From NCBI GenBank assembly GCA_032209605.1, contig JASFXZ010000007.1, positions 24,240,264 through 24,304,263 of the forward strand: 64,000 bases of DNA. The letters run 5' to 3'. Positions 39,801 to 49,744 of the stretch are shown one piece after another. Numbering within the stretch: position 1 is the first letter of the stretch; each line of letters begins with the position of its first letter. The notes below the pieces were generated by a model. It saw nothing but the letters and a program-made list of their open reading frames with translations, did not search any database and was not told the origin of the DNA. The stretch is from Mactromeris polynyma. Taxonomy: Eukaryota; Mollusca; Bivalvia; Venerida; Mactridae. The translations under genes were made by a program, and so were the position numbers.

Positions 39801-42800
39801 TAATCTACATTGACGATGATCGAGAATAATGTCAAACCGATAGTGAGAAAATGATTCAAGAATGTGTTGATGTTAGATGAATAGGCGAAATTCAAAAGTT
39901 GGCGCCTGGTGTGAATAACAAATTATAAAACATATAAACGACCGTGTTGAACTCGTATTTATTTGTACAATGTTCATTGACTATGTTAGTCAGTTGGATC
40001 TATCATTGTACAATTCAGTATACAAAGGTCATTATTCATTCGATTTTTAGAATTGTTGAAGGCGTATTCACAAGTGTTTATGGGGTGGAACCCTACATAT
40101 AGAAAGGCGTGCATGTACATACGTTTGGTCGTTATAATTGTAAGCTCACGTGCATACTCCTTTAATAAATAAAACTTCTATGTGTTAAATTATTCCAGAT
40201 GTGTTCAATGGGATTCTGAACATTAAGCATGATACAATGTACTATATCCCTAGCTGTATGATTTGTGCCATTATACTGTTGAAACTTTATTTCGAACATC
40301 AGAATCACATACCACGCGAGAATCTCATCGCGGAAACGTTTTATATTCAAATAACCATAAATCACGACTTGGGGTGAATGAAAGCTACACACAGTATTTG
40401 CAAAGATCATGACAGAACTATCGACTCTTTCTAAATCAGTATCTCTGAATCACACAATGGTCGATTTAACGCTCATTTCTTCTATGGTACACCCGGCCCC
40501 TGCCATTATTTCGTTGAACCGAAATCTCGTCAGCGTAAACAATGCTATTCCTCTAGTGCTTGACTCAAAGATTTGTACACGTGCCGAATTACCACGATTT
40601 ACATGGCGATGTCCCTTAAAAATCTACCAACGTATAGCCGGGATCCATATAGACAACGCTGTCGCAGACGATTCGAATACATTTAACATTTTTAAAGACG
40701 AATTGGATTCAAACCGGACGGAATAGATTGATATGATTAACACGGAACGGACTGGCACATACATGCACCTGGAAATTGACTTTCACATTGACCATTGCGA
40801 GGGTTCAGCGCAAGACTATACTAACTATTATGTATTTATATAGGAGTTAGTATAGTCTTGCACTGAACCCTCGATTTGGTCTCTTCCCCATGCGCAAGTT
40901 ATTTTTTTATCTTATAGTTAATGATAGCCCAAATGTATAAGGGACATTTCTCTTGTTGTTTCTGATAAAGACAACAACGTATGTGTAAAAATCGAAAGTA
41001 TGTCAATGTTTCAGTAAACATGTACATCAGTGTACTATGAACATCGATCATATGAATAGCACGATAAGCTACTTAGTTTATGCTCATCACACAGGACTGG
41101 CTATAAGGAAAAAAATGCGATGAGGTTTTTTTTGGTCAAATATGTTTTCGATATCTTCTTTCCATTGTTGTTACGATATTATAAAAATCAGGTCCATGAA
41201 CAGTTGTGTTTAAATGTATTTTCCCTCAGACGCGTTTTATACCGCAACAACATCTGATAGCCCTCGAAATATGGTGTACAATTGCCATATGTTTAAGAAT
41301 GATAAAATATAGTCTATTTAGTTAATGTCTCCGGTTTGGATTTTATTAAAATCCACGACAGTTAGTCTAGTGTTCGTTTGATAGTCGAATGTTGGTATAA
41401 CTTAATACTTGTCTGAGTATTACATACTAACAACCAGTTCATACTAACTTTTTCATTGTACGGTATGTAGTGGGATGCCCTAGACCCTCTCATACCTTGT
41501 CTAAAAATACTTGTCTGAGTTCCGTTGATACTCGGCGCTAAGCACATCTTTGAAATCAGTTCAACAAATTGCACAAAAACTTTACAATTTATTAAAGATC
41601 TATCTTGTTTTTCAGATGGCGCAGAACTGGTGACAAAATTTTCAAGAGCAAGCATATGCTACTTACTGTGGTTATATTGTGTATAGCCGATTGTGCTCTA
41701 GTATTAGGAGAGCTTGCTTTGGATCTGTATAAAGTTAAAGGTATAGTCACGTTAGATATACTGTATTGAAGGGAAACATAGAACCATCTGATATAATCTA
41801 TCAAGCTTAAACATGTCGAATTATGATCGAAATAACACAAATCAAATTTTTTGTTTAACGCTTTCTGAAAAAAGTTAATTTGCTATTATAAAGGAACAAG
41901 GGATCACACTAACGTACCTTTTGGTAAATTTGTTGAATGATTGAATCCAAGCACTTCTTGGTCTTCCTAACGTTAGCTCTTATCGAGTTTCTTGTTCAAT
42001 GTATCAATATATGTATGAAATGTTAAACTTTTTTATGCGTTGGATTCTTACAGTAAAAAAACGTATTTATACTATAACTACTTGAATCTGTTTAATAGAT
42101 ACTCATTTGTATTGATAGTGATTGACATACATTTTCAGCAACACTTGAGAACTCAGAAATATTGGTTGGGACAACAAAAACTTTCCTAAGTGAAATGGAA
42201 GACCAATATCCAACTCTCTACAGCAAAAATCCTTCCGAAGTGTTTTCGCTGATACTGAATGCAACTGTGATATGGAATACATCAGTTAACAAAACTCGTG
42301 TGGCAAACATTTCGTCTGCGCCTTATATATCATGCAACTCGCCTGATGTGACGTCAAACATGACGTCATTCATCACCCCAACACAAGGATCGAATCGTAA
42401 CTCGACTTCTCAATTATCAGGTCACATGACTTCGACACCGCATTATAATGTCGAAATTGTTGGTGAAATTGCTCAAGTATTTCATTACTCCAGCCTCGGA
42501 ATTCTTGCACTTGTATTGATTCAGGTGAGTATACAGACGATAATCTTCCATGAAGACTTTGGTTTTAGGCTAGTTCGGCCTTTCCAGCGTTTCTGTTGAT
42601 TGCGGACAGAACTTTTGCCAGTATAATAAAACTTTGAAACCTCGAACTGCCGTCGGACCTAGAGGCAACTATGCTTTACATGTGTATGTACGAACTGGCT
42701 GTTCCCGGTACGAGTGTACAATGCACGATGAAAATCGTTAAGATAATAAATTTCGGGTCGGATTTATATTAATTTTGAGACTTCGACGGACTTTACTCAA

Positions 42801-45800
42801 TGAAGATGGAACTTGATACATTGTTGTTTTAGAATTGTATTTTCTTTGCAATTCAGTAGATAATTAATAATTAACAAATCTTCGCCGGGACTTAAGAACA
42901 TGTTCGAGGTATCTACTGTGCTCGAGGTTTCGAAGTTCTACTATAATTGCTGCCTACTATATCGACGTCCATTATCGCCCATTTATTGTTAACCAATCAA
43001 ATCATTTGAGTAAGATTTGACTTAACATTCTTAAGATATTAGATATAGCTCTATTTACTTTTGTAAGATGAGATAAATATACAGTAAGGTGTGAATTTTT
43101 ATAATGAGAAAGCTGCACATTTATATTAAGGCGCAACATGCTAGAGTAAGATGTTATTCTAATGTAATTACGGCATGGTATGACATAGTTAGATTTGATA
43201 TTATACTAGTTGATGAATATCCGTGATTGCATTTTATTTGATATTATCGTTTTATATAAGTAGCAGTATCACAGCTGCCACCATCTTCATCAGCATTATT
43301 GATAACAGATTATGTGACAAAATGTGTACATAACCATTTGTTTCACACTTCAATCTTTTTTCAGACATTTTTGAAGGCTGTGTGCGCAGGAAAGTCGTTT
43401 TTTCGGCGAAAAATTGAGGTACGTATTATATTAGTCTTTAGTCCGTACGGTCTTGTCAGTTGGTAAAGCACTCGATTTGCGAAATAGCAGGTAAGTACTG
43501 GTTGGTAACCATGGATCATATGTAGGTCAACTACCAGTCGTACTGGGTTGGTAACCATGGATCATATGTAGGTCAACTGACAGTCGTACACTGCAAGACT
43601 CTTGTTGAAAAACGTATACACATTGTCATTAGCGGATTTAAGGGAGGGGGGCCGTTGGCAGGAATCTTATGAAAAACATCGATACAAAAGTACAGTAAAA
43701 CCTCACTTAAAAAACACCTCAATAATAAGACCACTTCAAAATTAAGAACACAATTTTCAAGTCCATTTTCACTGTTTTGCTCTTTATTCAACCTCATTAT
43801 TAATACCAACTCAATATCAAGACCAGTTTACAAGGGTCCCAAGAGTGGTCTTATTATTGAAGTTTAACTGTATGTTGTAAGGCTTGTTTACCATTATTTT
43901 CCTGAAGCAAAAGGGCAACCCCATCTACATTTTATGCGCCCCTCCGCTCACAGGAAATCCCTAAGCTTGTCATGGATTTCTAGTAATCATGGAAACAAGT
44001 TGTGTATTTGTGAATTATGTTATCCAGTCTTGCTTTATGTAGTGTATCAATCAGCTGACATCTATTTTGTTGTCTACACAATGAAACTACTGGTACGTAC
44101 CCTGTGTATACCCATCAGTGAACTAGACATTATATCTACAATTTTCATCGTACACTAGTATTTAGATGTGGGTACTATGTTAATACTCAAGTTATATATA
44201 TGTGATACTCACTCCGGAGTAGCACCCTTCATTGAATGGGTCTGTTGTTGTTGAATGGTTGTTCTATAGAGAGCTGAAATTGTTAGTGAATTTTCACTAC
44301 AGGGAAATTAGTTTAAACTTATTTATTTTACATCGATTGTGAAACAAGTTTTTACAAATTATACTTATCACTCTCGATGACAGCTTCCTGACTATCAACC
44401 AGTACTCGCGCCAAATTGTTGCGGGCTCGAACACACGATCCTCGGGTCAGGAGTCAGGCGCTCTACCCCTCAACCACTGCGCCTCCATGTACAGGGAAAT
44501 TAGTGTTCGTCATCCTGGATATGTTGCACTGAATATACTTCGAACATATACTGTGGCTGTACTTTAATAACCATTGCCAAGAACTGCAAAATTATCTATC
44601 ACATGGGTTGCAATTATTCTTCCACAAGTATGTCTGATATTTTCCAGGTGTTTGATGCATTTGTGGTGATGATTTCCTTTCTTATGGACTTTTCTTTCGT
44701 GGTGTTTCTGCATGAAATTGACACGAAGGATTTTGTATTCATTCTCGCAATCCTGTTACCATGGCGAGTAATCCGTGTTGTAGATAGTAAGTATACAATC
44801 GCTTCCAAACGGTATAGTAAGAAGAAACCTTGCCCATTGTGCATCGCTTGCATAATTTTTAAGAAAACTTGAACAATACGAATATAGCTATGGTTCTCCA
44901 TTAAAAATAGAACTGCAAATGCAGCGCCATTGTCTAGTAAACTCCTTAAACATTGTATAACATCCAAATTAAAGCAGACATTTAAAAAGACCTGCGGGTA
45001 CAGGCTAGTCGCTATATATTATTCCCATTCGAACACATTCATCTCGCAGTGAGAACAATTCTTTTTTTGTAATTGCTCCATAATTGTCTGCCCCTCTTCG
45101 TTTCACTTTCATCTATGTCAATATATGTCTCTCTTCAACAGTCAGTAAGTTGCGTTATTTTGTTAATCGCCTTCTTAAAGTGTAATGAAAAGGGGCATAA
45201 TCGCTACATGCTCCAACAATGCAGGATAATCACACGTTGTCTCCCCACGTCAAATATTCTTATTAGACTACAAGGAAGTTAAGATGTTTCATACTGTTTA
45301 GTAACAGTGTAAAAGCAAATCAGATTGATGTAACATTCCTTGATAAATATTTAGCGTGCCAAATTCAATTTTCTTGGAACTTGTAATACAACATGAAGCG
45401 AGACAGTTTCTGTTTATTGTTTATACATAAAACAAAATCGTCTTGTTTGAGTGAATAGTAACATTCTTACAAGTCATTCATAGATATAACAATTATAATT
45501 GGATGCTATATCAGAAATGATTATGCAAAAAAGATTTAAAACATTGTTGCCTATAATAATAAATATCTCGATTCGATCATCGCTGGTGTAGGTGGTATGT
45601 TTAAATGTTACCATGTATTGTGTAAGATGTACATATGTGAACACTCACGAAACAGTTCCCAAGCAGAAGGTCATGTGATGTTTTGACTGTTTTCACCCCT
45701 ATGTGAGGAAATGCGTCAGATGTTGGCGAAAGGTACACTTAATACTTCAACCAACGGAATGCCAACTGTTTACAATGCAAAAATAGTTGAAACCACAGAT

Positions 45801-48726
45801 GATTGTCACGAGTTTTCTCCCTTTATATATTCTTGAGTATTATGTATATATTGTACACATGTGTGAAAAGCCTCCAGCCCCTTGCACTATACGCATATAC
45901 TCTAGATGGGATAAAGGGGGGCGGGGGGTATAAAGGTGATAAGGGAGAGAACTTGTGACAATCTCTTTTGGCTAATATTGCTGTTTTAAAGAAATAATAA
46001 GACAATGTTTTAATGAATGAAACAGAAAACCAGGATGCTGGTACGTGTTTGGTACGTGTTTGGTACGTGTTTGGAATGATAATATAGCTTTTCTTTTCAA
46101 ACTCATTTATTAAAGGTTCCGTATTTGGTTTCTAGGTCTGATTGTGGCTGTCAAGGACCACGAACATTTCCGTTTAAAACTTGTATACAAAAGAAAGAAA
46201 AAAATACAAGGCAATCTCAGGGATGCGGAGTTAATGCTTCAAAAATATATTGTAAGTATACTTGGGTGTTAAACAGTGTTCTGCCTACGCCGAGATGTTG
46301 CGATAATGTTGGTAATGCTGCAATCATTGTCAAATTAACTGTATGGAAATAGTTTGAGTACGAATCGATTGTACATTTGTGTACTACGTAAAACGTCTTA
46401 ATTGACTCATGACAATGATAAATCGCAGTAATATCACGTTACCTTGACTGCTATAAATCTCACAAATATATCGGCGTGGTTGTATTACCCCTTCACTCTG
46501 TTAACGGGGAAATAAATATTACTCTACTTTGATATCAAACTCGTATTTCAAGGACAAAGTTCAGCATTTTGCCGAAAGAAAACACGGAACTGGTAAGTTA
46601 GTGGACACTCGTGTTTTTATTTCTAATCCAAGATGAAGACATTTGTTAACACTCAATGAGAACACAATTTGAGATGAAATGATAGTTGAATCAACGGTTA
46701 GACAAGACAGAATATGATGTATGTTGAATGGTATTTGTACGCCAGCAGTTATATTTATCGTGTACAATTACATTACTTTCAGTCCCAGGCAACAGCACTT
46801 AAACGTCTATGCATCATGGAAGGCATTGAAGAATGGAAGATTGATACATATTTGAAAAATGAAGATTCCGTTCCGCGTAAGTATGTGAGATTTCAACGGT
46901 AACTTATTCTCTTACAGTTGAGATTACATCTGTTCGTGTTCATTCCCCTTTCTTTGGTCTGTGGTCAACGTTTTTATCGGCTTGTCCTTTTATGGGTTCG
47001 TCCCCCTTTTTATTCTCTCCTTAATATACTCTCCCTAATTGATTTTGAAAATTAGCCGTTTAATTCATTATCTCAATATCCCGATAAATGTTTGCCTGTA
47101 CACATTTTGAACTTGTTTTCCTAGGGTCTGTGTGGGGAGGCATGGTCTTGTATATGTGGCGTTCCCTGGACCGACTTTATTCTTCCTTCAAGACTAATTC
47201 ATTACATTTTAGCAAATACAGTGATGAGCGTTATAACTCAACCTGAGCAAACCTAGTACGCACAACTAAATGTAAGCTTGTAGATGCTTCATACATGATG
47301 AACGTTTATACTATGCACTTCAATGTAAATGTGCCTACAAGTATATTCTGCTCAGATCCCATTTAAATCAGATTAAACATGTTCGCTAAATGACCTACCT
47401 TATCTTTAAGAGAGTGATTTGGTTAGAACAACATGATTCTTTTTACCCATATGGCTGTATACATTTCCTTGAATAAATCCGTCATGCCATTCTTAAACTT
47501 CTTTTGATATTCTAGCCACGCCTCAAAAGAAGAAGTTTAAATTCAAACTCGACGACTCCTTGTTTCATGGTCACAACAGAGCTCCTAGATGTTCTATGCC
47601 AGTTTTGGATTTTCATGGAGTGAAATTACCGTCAAAGTCGAAACCTAAAATGTCATTTTCTTCAGTTTCTAACTCAATAAAACATCACATATCGAAAACA
47701 CTCCAATCTAAGCGTAGTCCGTGGGCTTCTACTGATTCCTTTGGTTCTCATGTATCAAACGGGGAAATTCAGCGAAAGAAGAAGCGTACCTCTGAAGACT
47801 TGTGTACTATGCATGAAGAGGAATCGGAAAACGAGGGTTCAAATGTCTCATCTCGTGCAACTTCAGAATCTGGAGATGTCTTTAGTCGAATATCTATATC
47901 AGGCTCGGTAGGTAGTGAACGTGTCTGTACGGGACTTAAGACTTTGAGCAGGAATAGTTCAGAAAGTGCTGATGATGAACTGTTGAAGATGGCGAAAATC
48001 AAAGAGGATGCAAAAAGGAGGCATTCTGAATCTATGATTAGTAAAGGCAATAGATCTGTTAATTTGTCTGACCTTGTAGATACTATCGCATTTACTTCAC
48101 CGTCTGGAAAAGTACTAACAAAACCGTACAAGCCTTATGGTTCTTGTAATAATGCTAAAACTATACAAACTCTGGAAAACAAGAATTTAGAAAGTCTGTC
48201 CGAAGTAAAGACCGATAAATGCATTAAAACAGATGGATCTGATGAGAAAATAAATGGACGGACTGAGAACAACAACGAAGACATGGAGGCAACTGGTGTT
48301 TACGAGACTAATGTCAATGATAGTATATTAGAAACAGAAGTAGGTAATTCTTGTGAAAAGTTGTCTGATCCTGTGGATACTATCCCGTTTGCTTCACCCA
48401 GTGGAAGAGTACTAACTACACCGTACACGTCTTATGGTCCTTCTGGTATTGCACAACCTTTACAAACTCTTGAAAACAAAAATTTAGAACATTTGTCCGA
48501 AGTAAAGACTGATAAATGTACTGACAGCACTAATTCTATAGAGAAAACAAATGGATTGACAAAGAATAACAACGAAGAGAAGCAAACATCTGACGTGTGT
48601 ACAAAAGAGAGGAATGTTGATGAGACTAAAGTAGAATCAGGCATGAGTAATGCGTGTACAAAGGATAAAGTGTATATAGAAACAGAAATAGCCAACGGGA
48701 GTGTGCACAAAACTGATACTATATAG
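31358..48726 (+). CDS. HVCN1: Divergent voltage-gated proton channel (Hv family), 8 exons, 5' end missing
   Basis: Hv channels are four-helix voltage-sensor proteins that pass protons across the plasma membrane. Joining eight exons with consensus gt-ag borders and matching phases gives about 748 residues without an initiator Met. Order: acidic amphipathic N-terminal part, S1 (keeps Asp112, Glu119 and Asp123 by human numbering), long S1-S2 loop, S2 with VFHY (His140) and Lys157, S3 (Asp174, Asp185), His193 in the S3-S4 loop, S4 with W-R-x-x-R, a basic coiled coil, then a 400-residue hydrophilic tail. By eye, human Arg205 is Leu, Leu206 Pro, Asn214 Asp, Glu153 Gln and Phe150 Val. Human Hv1 has 273 residues. 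From memory, Aplysia has three HV proteins, one of them leak-like; this may be of that divergent kind. The first exon listed is the least certain. Confidence 0.88.
31970..32430 (-). repeat. GC- and CpG-rich repeat relic, second copy
   Basis: An island of CpG-rich sequence in AT-rich intron. Phrases such as gtgtagacagtcgtgcgggg on the - strand recur in the first 620 bases of the window. The frames at 32099-32420 have no recognisable product. Confidence 0.4.
33409..33545 (+). repeat. 40-bp tandem repeat, about 3 copies
   Basis: Unit acggaaaagtacggctttta followed by atgaaactttatcaa and a variable joint; the last copy is diverged. Confidence 0.9.
34667..34838. mobile_element. Short MITE with 8-bp target duplication
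   Basis: The 156-bp element 34675-34830 has ends acggagcccctaaagtgac and, on the other strand, acggtgcccctaaagtgac; the terminal repeats match at 25 of 27 positions. It is flanked by gcgataat and acgataat (7 of 8), an 8-bp duplication of hAT-type length. The interior is T- and A-rich and non-coding. Confidence 0.8.
36748..36905 (+). mobile_element. Poly-A-rich insertion flanked by a direct repeat
   Basis: Three A tracts (each 19 or more) alternate with short A/T-rich pieces (agaaatatatttct; ttaattaattacaatt). The same sequence, aaataagaggcc, stands on both sides (36748-36759 and 36894-36905), as a retroposon target duplication would. Only tail-like sequence lies between, so it may be a retroposed poly-A tail without a body. 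Confidence 0.65.
36924..37374. mobile_element. hAT-type MITE with perfect 8-bp target duplication
   Basis: The element 36932-37366 (435 bp) starts tagggatgctaacgaat and ends, on the other strand, taaggatgtcaacgaat (3 mismatches in 17). Sub-terminal gaatattcg repeats are dense at both ends. The 8-bp gaattaac flanks it exactly at 36924-36931 and 37367-37374. Length of duplication and ends fit hAT. There is no transposase inside. Confidence 0.9.
38431..38671. mobile_element. Foldback element, copy 2
   Basis: Collinear with 9301-9575: same start (atttatcacataacttgc), same cactccaggagtg hairpin, same gttatgtgataaatagaatc middle, same taagatcctctat end. The right hairpin differs: here the arms include ttgatattgtt...aacaatatcaa, so the arms were rearranged between copies. 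Confidence 0.8.
40160..40735 (-). pseudogene. Dead Tc1/mariner transposase
   Basis: On the - strand the order of pieces is that of a Tc1-like DDE transposase: SRLYVGRFLRDIA, then RGIALFT-TRFRFN (the F-DE-RF first catalytic block, with the DE reached only by a frameshift), GYLNIKRFRDEILAWYV, FQQYNGTNHTAR (the Q-D-N-H-A block with the catalytic Asp changed to Tyr) and NPIEHIWNNL. The last 82 codons (40410-40162) remain open. Stops and frameshifts break the rest and part of the N-terminal half is missing. It lies in the first channel intron, antisense to the gene. Confidence 0.88.
40798..40873. repeat. 28-bp near-perfect palindrome
   Basis: Arms 40798-40825 and 40846-40873 match at 27 of 28 positions (cgagggttcagcgcaagac type) around a 20-bp A/T-rich loop. 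It may be a tiny MITE or the fused ends of a larger element. Confidence 0.9.
41616..41740 (+). CDS. Proton channel exon: S1 helix
   Basis: Acceptor cttgtttttcag; donor gtatag. The frame gives WRRTGDKIFKSKHMLL and then the helix with LCIADCALVLGELALDL. Asp in IAD aligns with human Asp112, the proton-selectivity residue; Glu and Asp in GELALDL align with Glu119 and Asp123. Ends with one base over (phase 1). Confidence 0.9.
42139..42524 (+). CDS. Proton channel exon: long S1-S2 loop and first half of S2
   Basis: Acceptor acattttcag, donor gtgagt, 386 bases. About 100 loop residues carry six N-glycosylation sequons (NAT, NTS, NKT, NIS, NMT, NST) and are Ser/Thr-rich. The exon ends with EIAQVFHYSSLGILALVLIQ, the start of S2, with the His140-equivalent in VFHY. 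Human Hv1 has a loop of only about 20 residues here. The terminal Gln aligns with Glu153. Confidence 0.92.
43365..43418 (+). CDS. Proton channel exon: end of S2 and S2-S3 link
   Basis: Eighteen codons, TFLKAVCAGKSFFRRKIE, between acceptor cttttttcag and donor gtacgt, phase 0 at both ends. It matches the human segment around FKLF...EFFHHKFE, including Lys157. Such a short exon is supported mainly by the exact fit between its neighbours. Confidence 0.88.
43440..43590 (+). repeat. tRNA-like fragment followed by 46-bp tandem repeat
   Basis: gtcttgtcagttggtaaagc looks like a tRNA A-box region. It is followed by two copies of a 46-bp unit (ttggtaaccatggatcatat and on; starts at 43502 and 43548). 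Probably SINE debris within the channel intron. Confidence 0.6.
43691..43872. mobile_element. MITE of Tc1/mariner type with TA duplication
   Basis: The element 43693-43870 has ends cagtaaaacct and cagttaaactt (other strand), both followed by tcaataataagaccac. TA lies on both sides. Shared ends and the agaccac motif tie it to the MITE at 22094-22282. In a channel intron. Confidence 0.85.
44298..44504 (-). mobile_element. SINE (family B) with perfect 15-bp target duplication
   Basis: On the - strand: tRNA-like head (ggttgaggggtagagcgcc; B box gtgttcgagcccgc), body (actggttgatagtcagg, gagagtgataag) and 3' end (aaacttgtttcacaatcgat, gtaaaataaataag). tacagggaaattagt is repeated at 44298-44312 and 44490-44504. 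It sits 143 bp before the S3-S4 exon. The low divergence of its duplication suggests recent insertion. Confidence 0.93.
44648..44786 (+). CDS. Proton channel exon: S3 and S4
   Basis: Acceptor tattttccag, donor gtaagt. VFDAFVVMISFLMDF is a clear Hv S3 (Asp174, Asp185). HE in the S3-S4 loop puts a His at position 193, with a 3-residue insertion after it. S4 reads ILLPWRVIRVVD: Trp207, Arg208 and Arg211 are kept, Arg205 is Leu, and Asn214 is Asp. Ends with one base over, completed as Ser by the next exon. Confidence 0.95.
46136..46251 (+). CDS. Proton channel exon: S4 extension and coiled coil
   Basis: Acceptor ttggtttctag, donor gtaagt. LIVAVKDHEHFRLKLVYKRK and 18 further residues align with the human GIIISVKTRSE...LKQM stretch in which S4 runs on into the dimer coiled coil. 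The run YKRKKK is strongly basic. Confidence 0.9.
46783..46876 (+). CDS. Proton channel exon: end of coiled coil
   Basis: Acceptor ttactttcag, donor gtaagt, 31 codons plus one base, phase 0 to phase 1. SQATALKRLCIMEGIEEWKI fits the last heptads of the Hv coil; the Cys after KRL lies near the human coil cysteine (249). Other acceptor choices (after tcccag) hit a stop at once. Confidence 0.85.
46940..47180 (+). repeat. Dispersed repeat family A, copy 6
   Basis: Within the last channel intron. Core cttgttttcctagggtctg, then gtggggaggcatggtcttg and tatatgtggcgttccctg; the upstream part is pyrimidine-rich as in copy 2. Confidence 0.65.
47516..48726 (+). CDS. Proton channel last exon: 402-residue cytoplasmic tail
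   Basis: Acceptor gatattctag; the previous phase-1 base completes Pro. The frame stays open for 402 codons to tag at 48724-48726. It starts with a basic run (KKKFKFKLDD) and then becomes Ser/Thr/Glu/Asn-rich and probably disordered. No domain is recognised. Several RxxS/KRxxS-type phosphorylation-like sites occur (for example RRHSES). Two 99-residue repeats fill the second half. Antisense frames here are shadows. Long open length plus correct phase support it as genuine coding sequence. Confidence 0.88.
48064..48660 (+). repeat. 297-bp coding tandem duplication in the channel tail
   Basis: Copies start at 48064 and 48361 (99 codons apart) with LSDLVDTIAFTSPSGKVLT and LSDPVDTIPFASPSGRVLT. Both continue with PY, QTLENKNLE and LSEVKTDKC at the same spacing, then diverge. 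The unit keeps frame and has no stops, as expected under coding constraint. Confidence 0.95.
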
Positions 48727-49399
48727 TTAAGCATATTTTCATGCTCAATTATTTCTGTCGTTTTTTTTATTTTTTAAGTTTTTTTTGTTGTTGTTCGTGT
48801 AATATTATGTTATGCAATAGTTGACTGTCCTTTATCACAGTATTTGTTGCATGTGCATGTTTTAAAACAGCAGCTATATTGTGTACCCACAATGCATATA
48901 GCTGGGATAACATGCTATTTTCTCTGTGTAAACAGGTATAAGGAACATAATAGTATGACTTATTGTATAATGAAATATTTGTGGAAAAACCCAACAATTT
49001 AATACATTTGTATGATATTTTACATCAGTTTTAAGATGTTCACTTCAATCGAACTTACAGTTTTAAAGGATAAACCTAGGATCTCCATTGCTTTAAGAAG
49101 CGCTCTTTCACCATGCCTCTCTAATAATAATTATATACTTTGCCCAATATACCACTGTGACTTTTAAAATTTAGAAATTGAAAATCAAACCCAGCTTTTG
49201 TGTATTTTTAAAAGTTTAATGTTATATTTTGATATTATATTCCTATGTCAATTTAGGGGGTTTTGGTAACGCTTAATTGGTATTCATTCGTCTTGCAACA
49301 AGTGTTTTATCTATACTTATTGTTATGTTAGATGGTTTTTGAAGCCTGGATGAATTCAACATAAAACGGCATTAATGAACTATAACTAATACGTAACTT

Positions 49400-49405
49400 A
49401 ATAAA
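49400..49405 (+). terminator. Candidate poly(A) signal aataaa
   Basis: First clear aataaa after the channel stop, 674 bases downstream. A plausible 3' end for that mRNA; not tested. Confidence 0.3.
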
Positions 49406-49744
49406 CATATTTAATCATTTTATACACAAGATTAAATTCATACTTTATGAAAGAACTCTAACCCAAATTCTAAAAAAGTAATTGAGCAATCTCGAAGGAG
49501 CTATGTTTTCCCCGTAGTAATGTGACTTAATATTTTAGGTCATTTTTGTAATGAGACAGTTGTCAGTTAATGGTAGAAGAACACGTTAATACTAGCTAGT
49601 AACTCAGAAAAAACTGATTAAGTCAACTGACAGAAGTAAATTAAATAGTTCAATTGTAAAATGCATAAAACACTAACAAAACAAGATGGAATGCCCGGTC
49701 AGTCCATCAAGAAGCACGCTGCATTCATGTTTATAGTGAGTCTG

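Noticed and set aside
40409..40726. 105-codon frame on the + strand
   Set aside because: Antisense to the dead Tc1/mariner transposase; no independent support.
42525..42599. Read-through of the S1-S2 exon to a stop at 42599
   Set aside because: The consensus donor gtgagt at 42525 joins in phase to the 54-bp exon that completes S2, which the read-through does not.
44614..44967. 117-codon frame on the - strand
   Set aside because: Antisense shadow of the channel S3-S4 exon, which has splice borders and clear homology on the + strand.
46125..46352. 75-codon frame on the + strand
   Set aside because: Wrong frame for the coiled-coil exon; the correct frame matches Hv proteins and phase.
47769..48734. 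Frames of 120 and 100 codons on the - strand
   Set aside because: Antisense shadows of the channel last exon.
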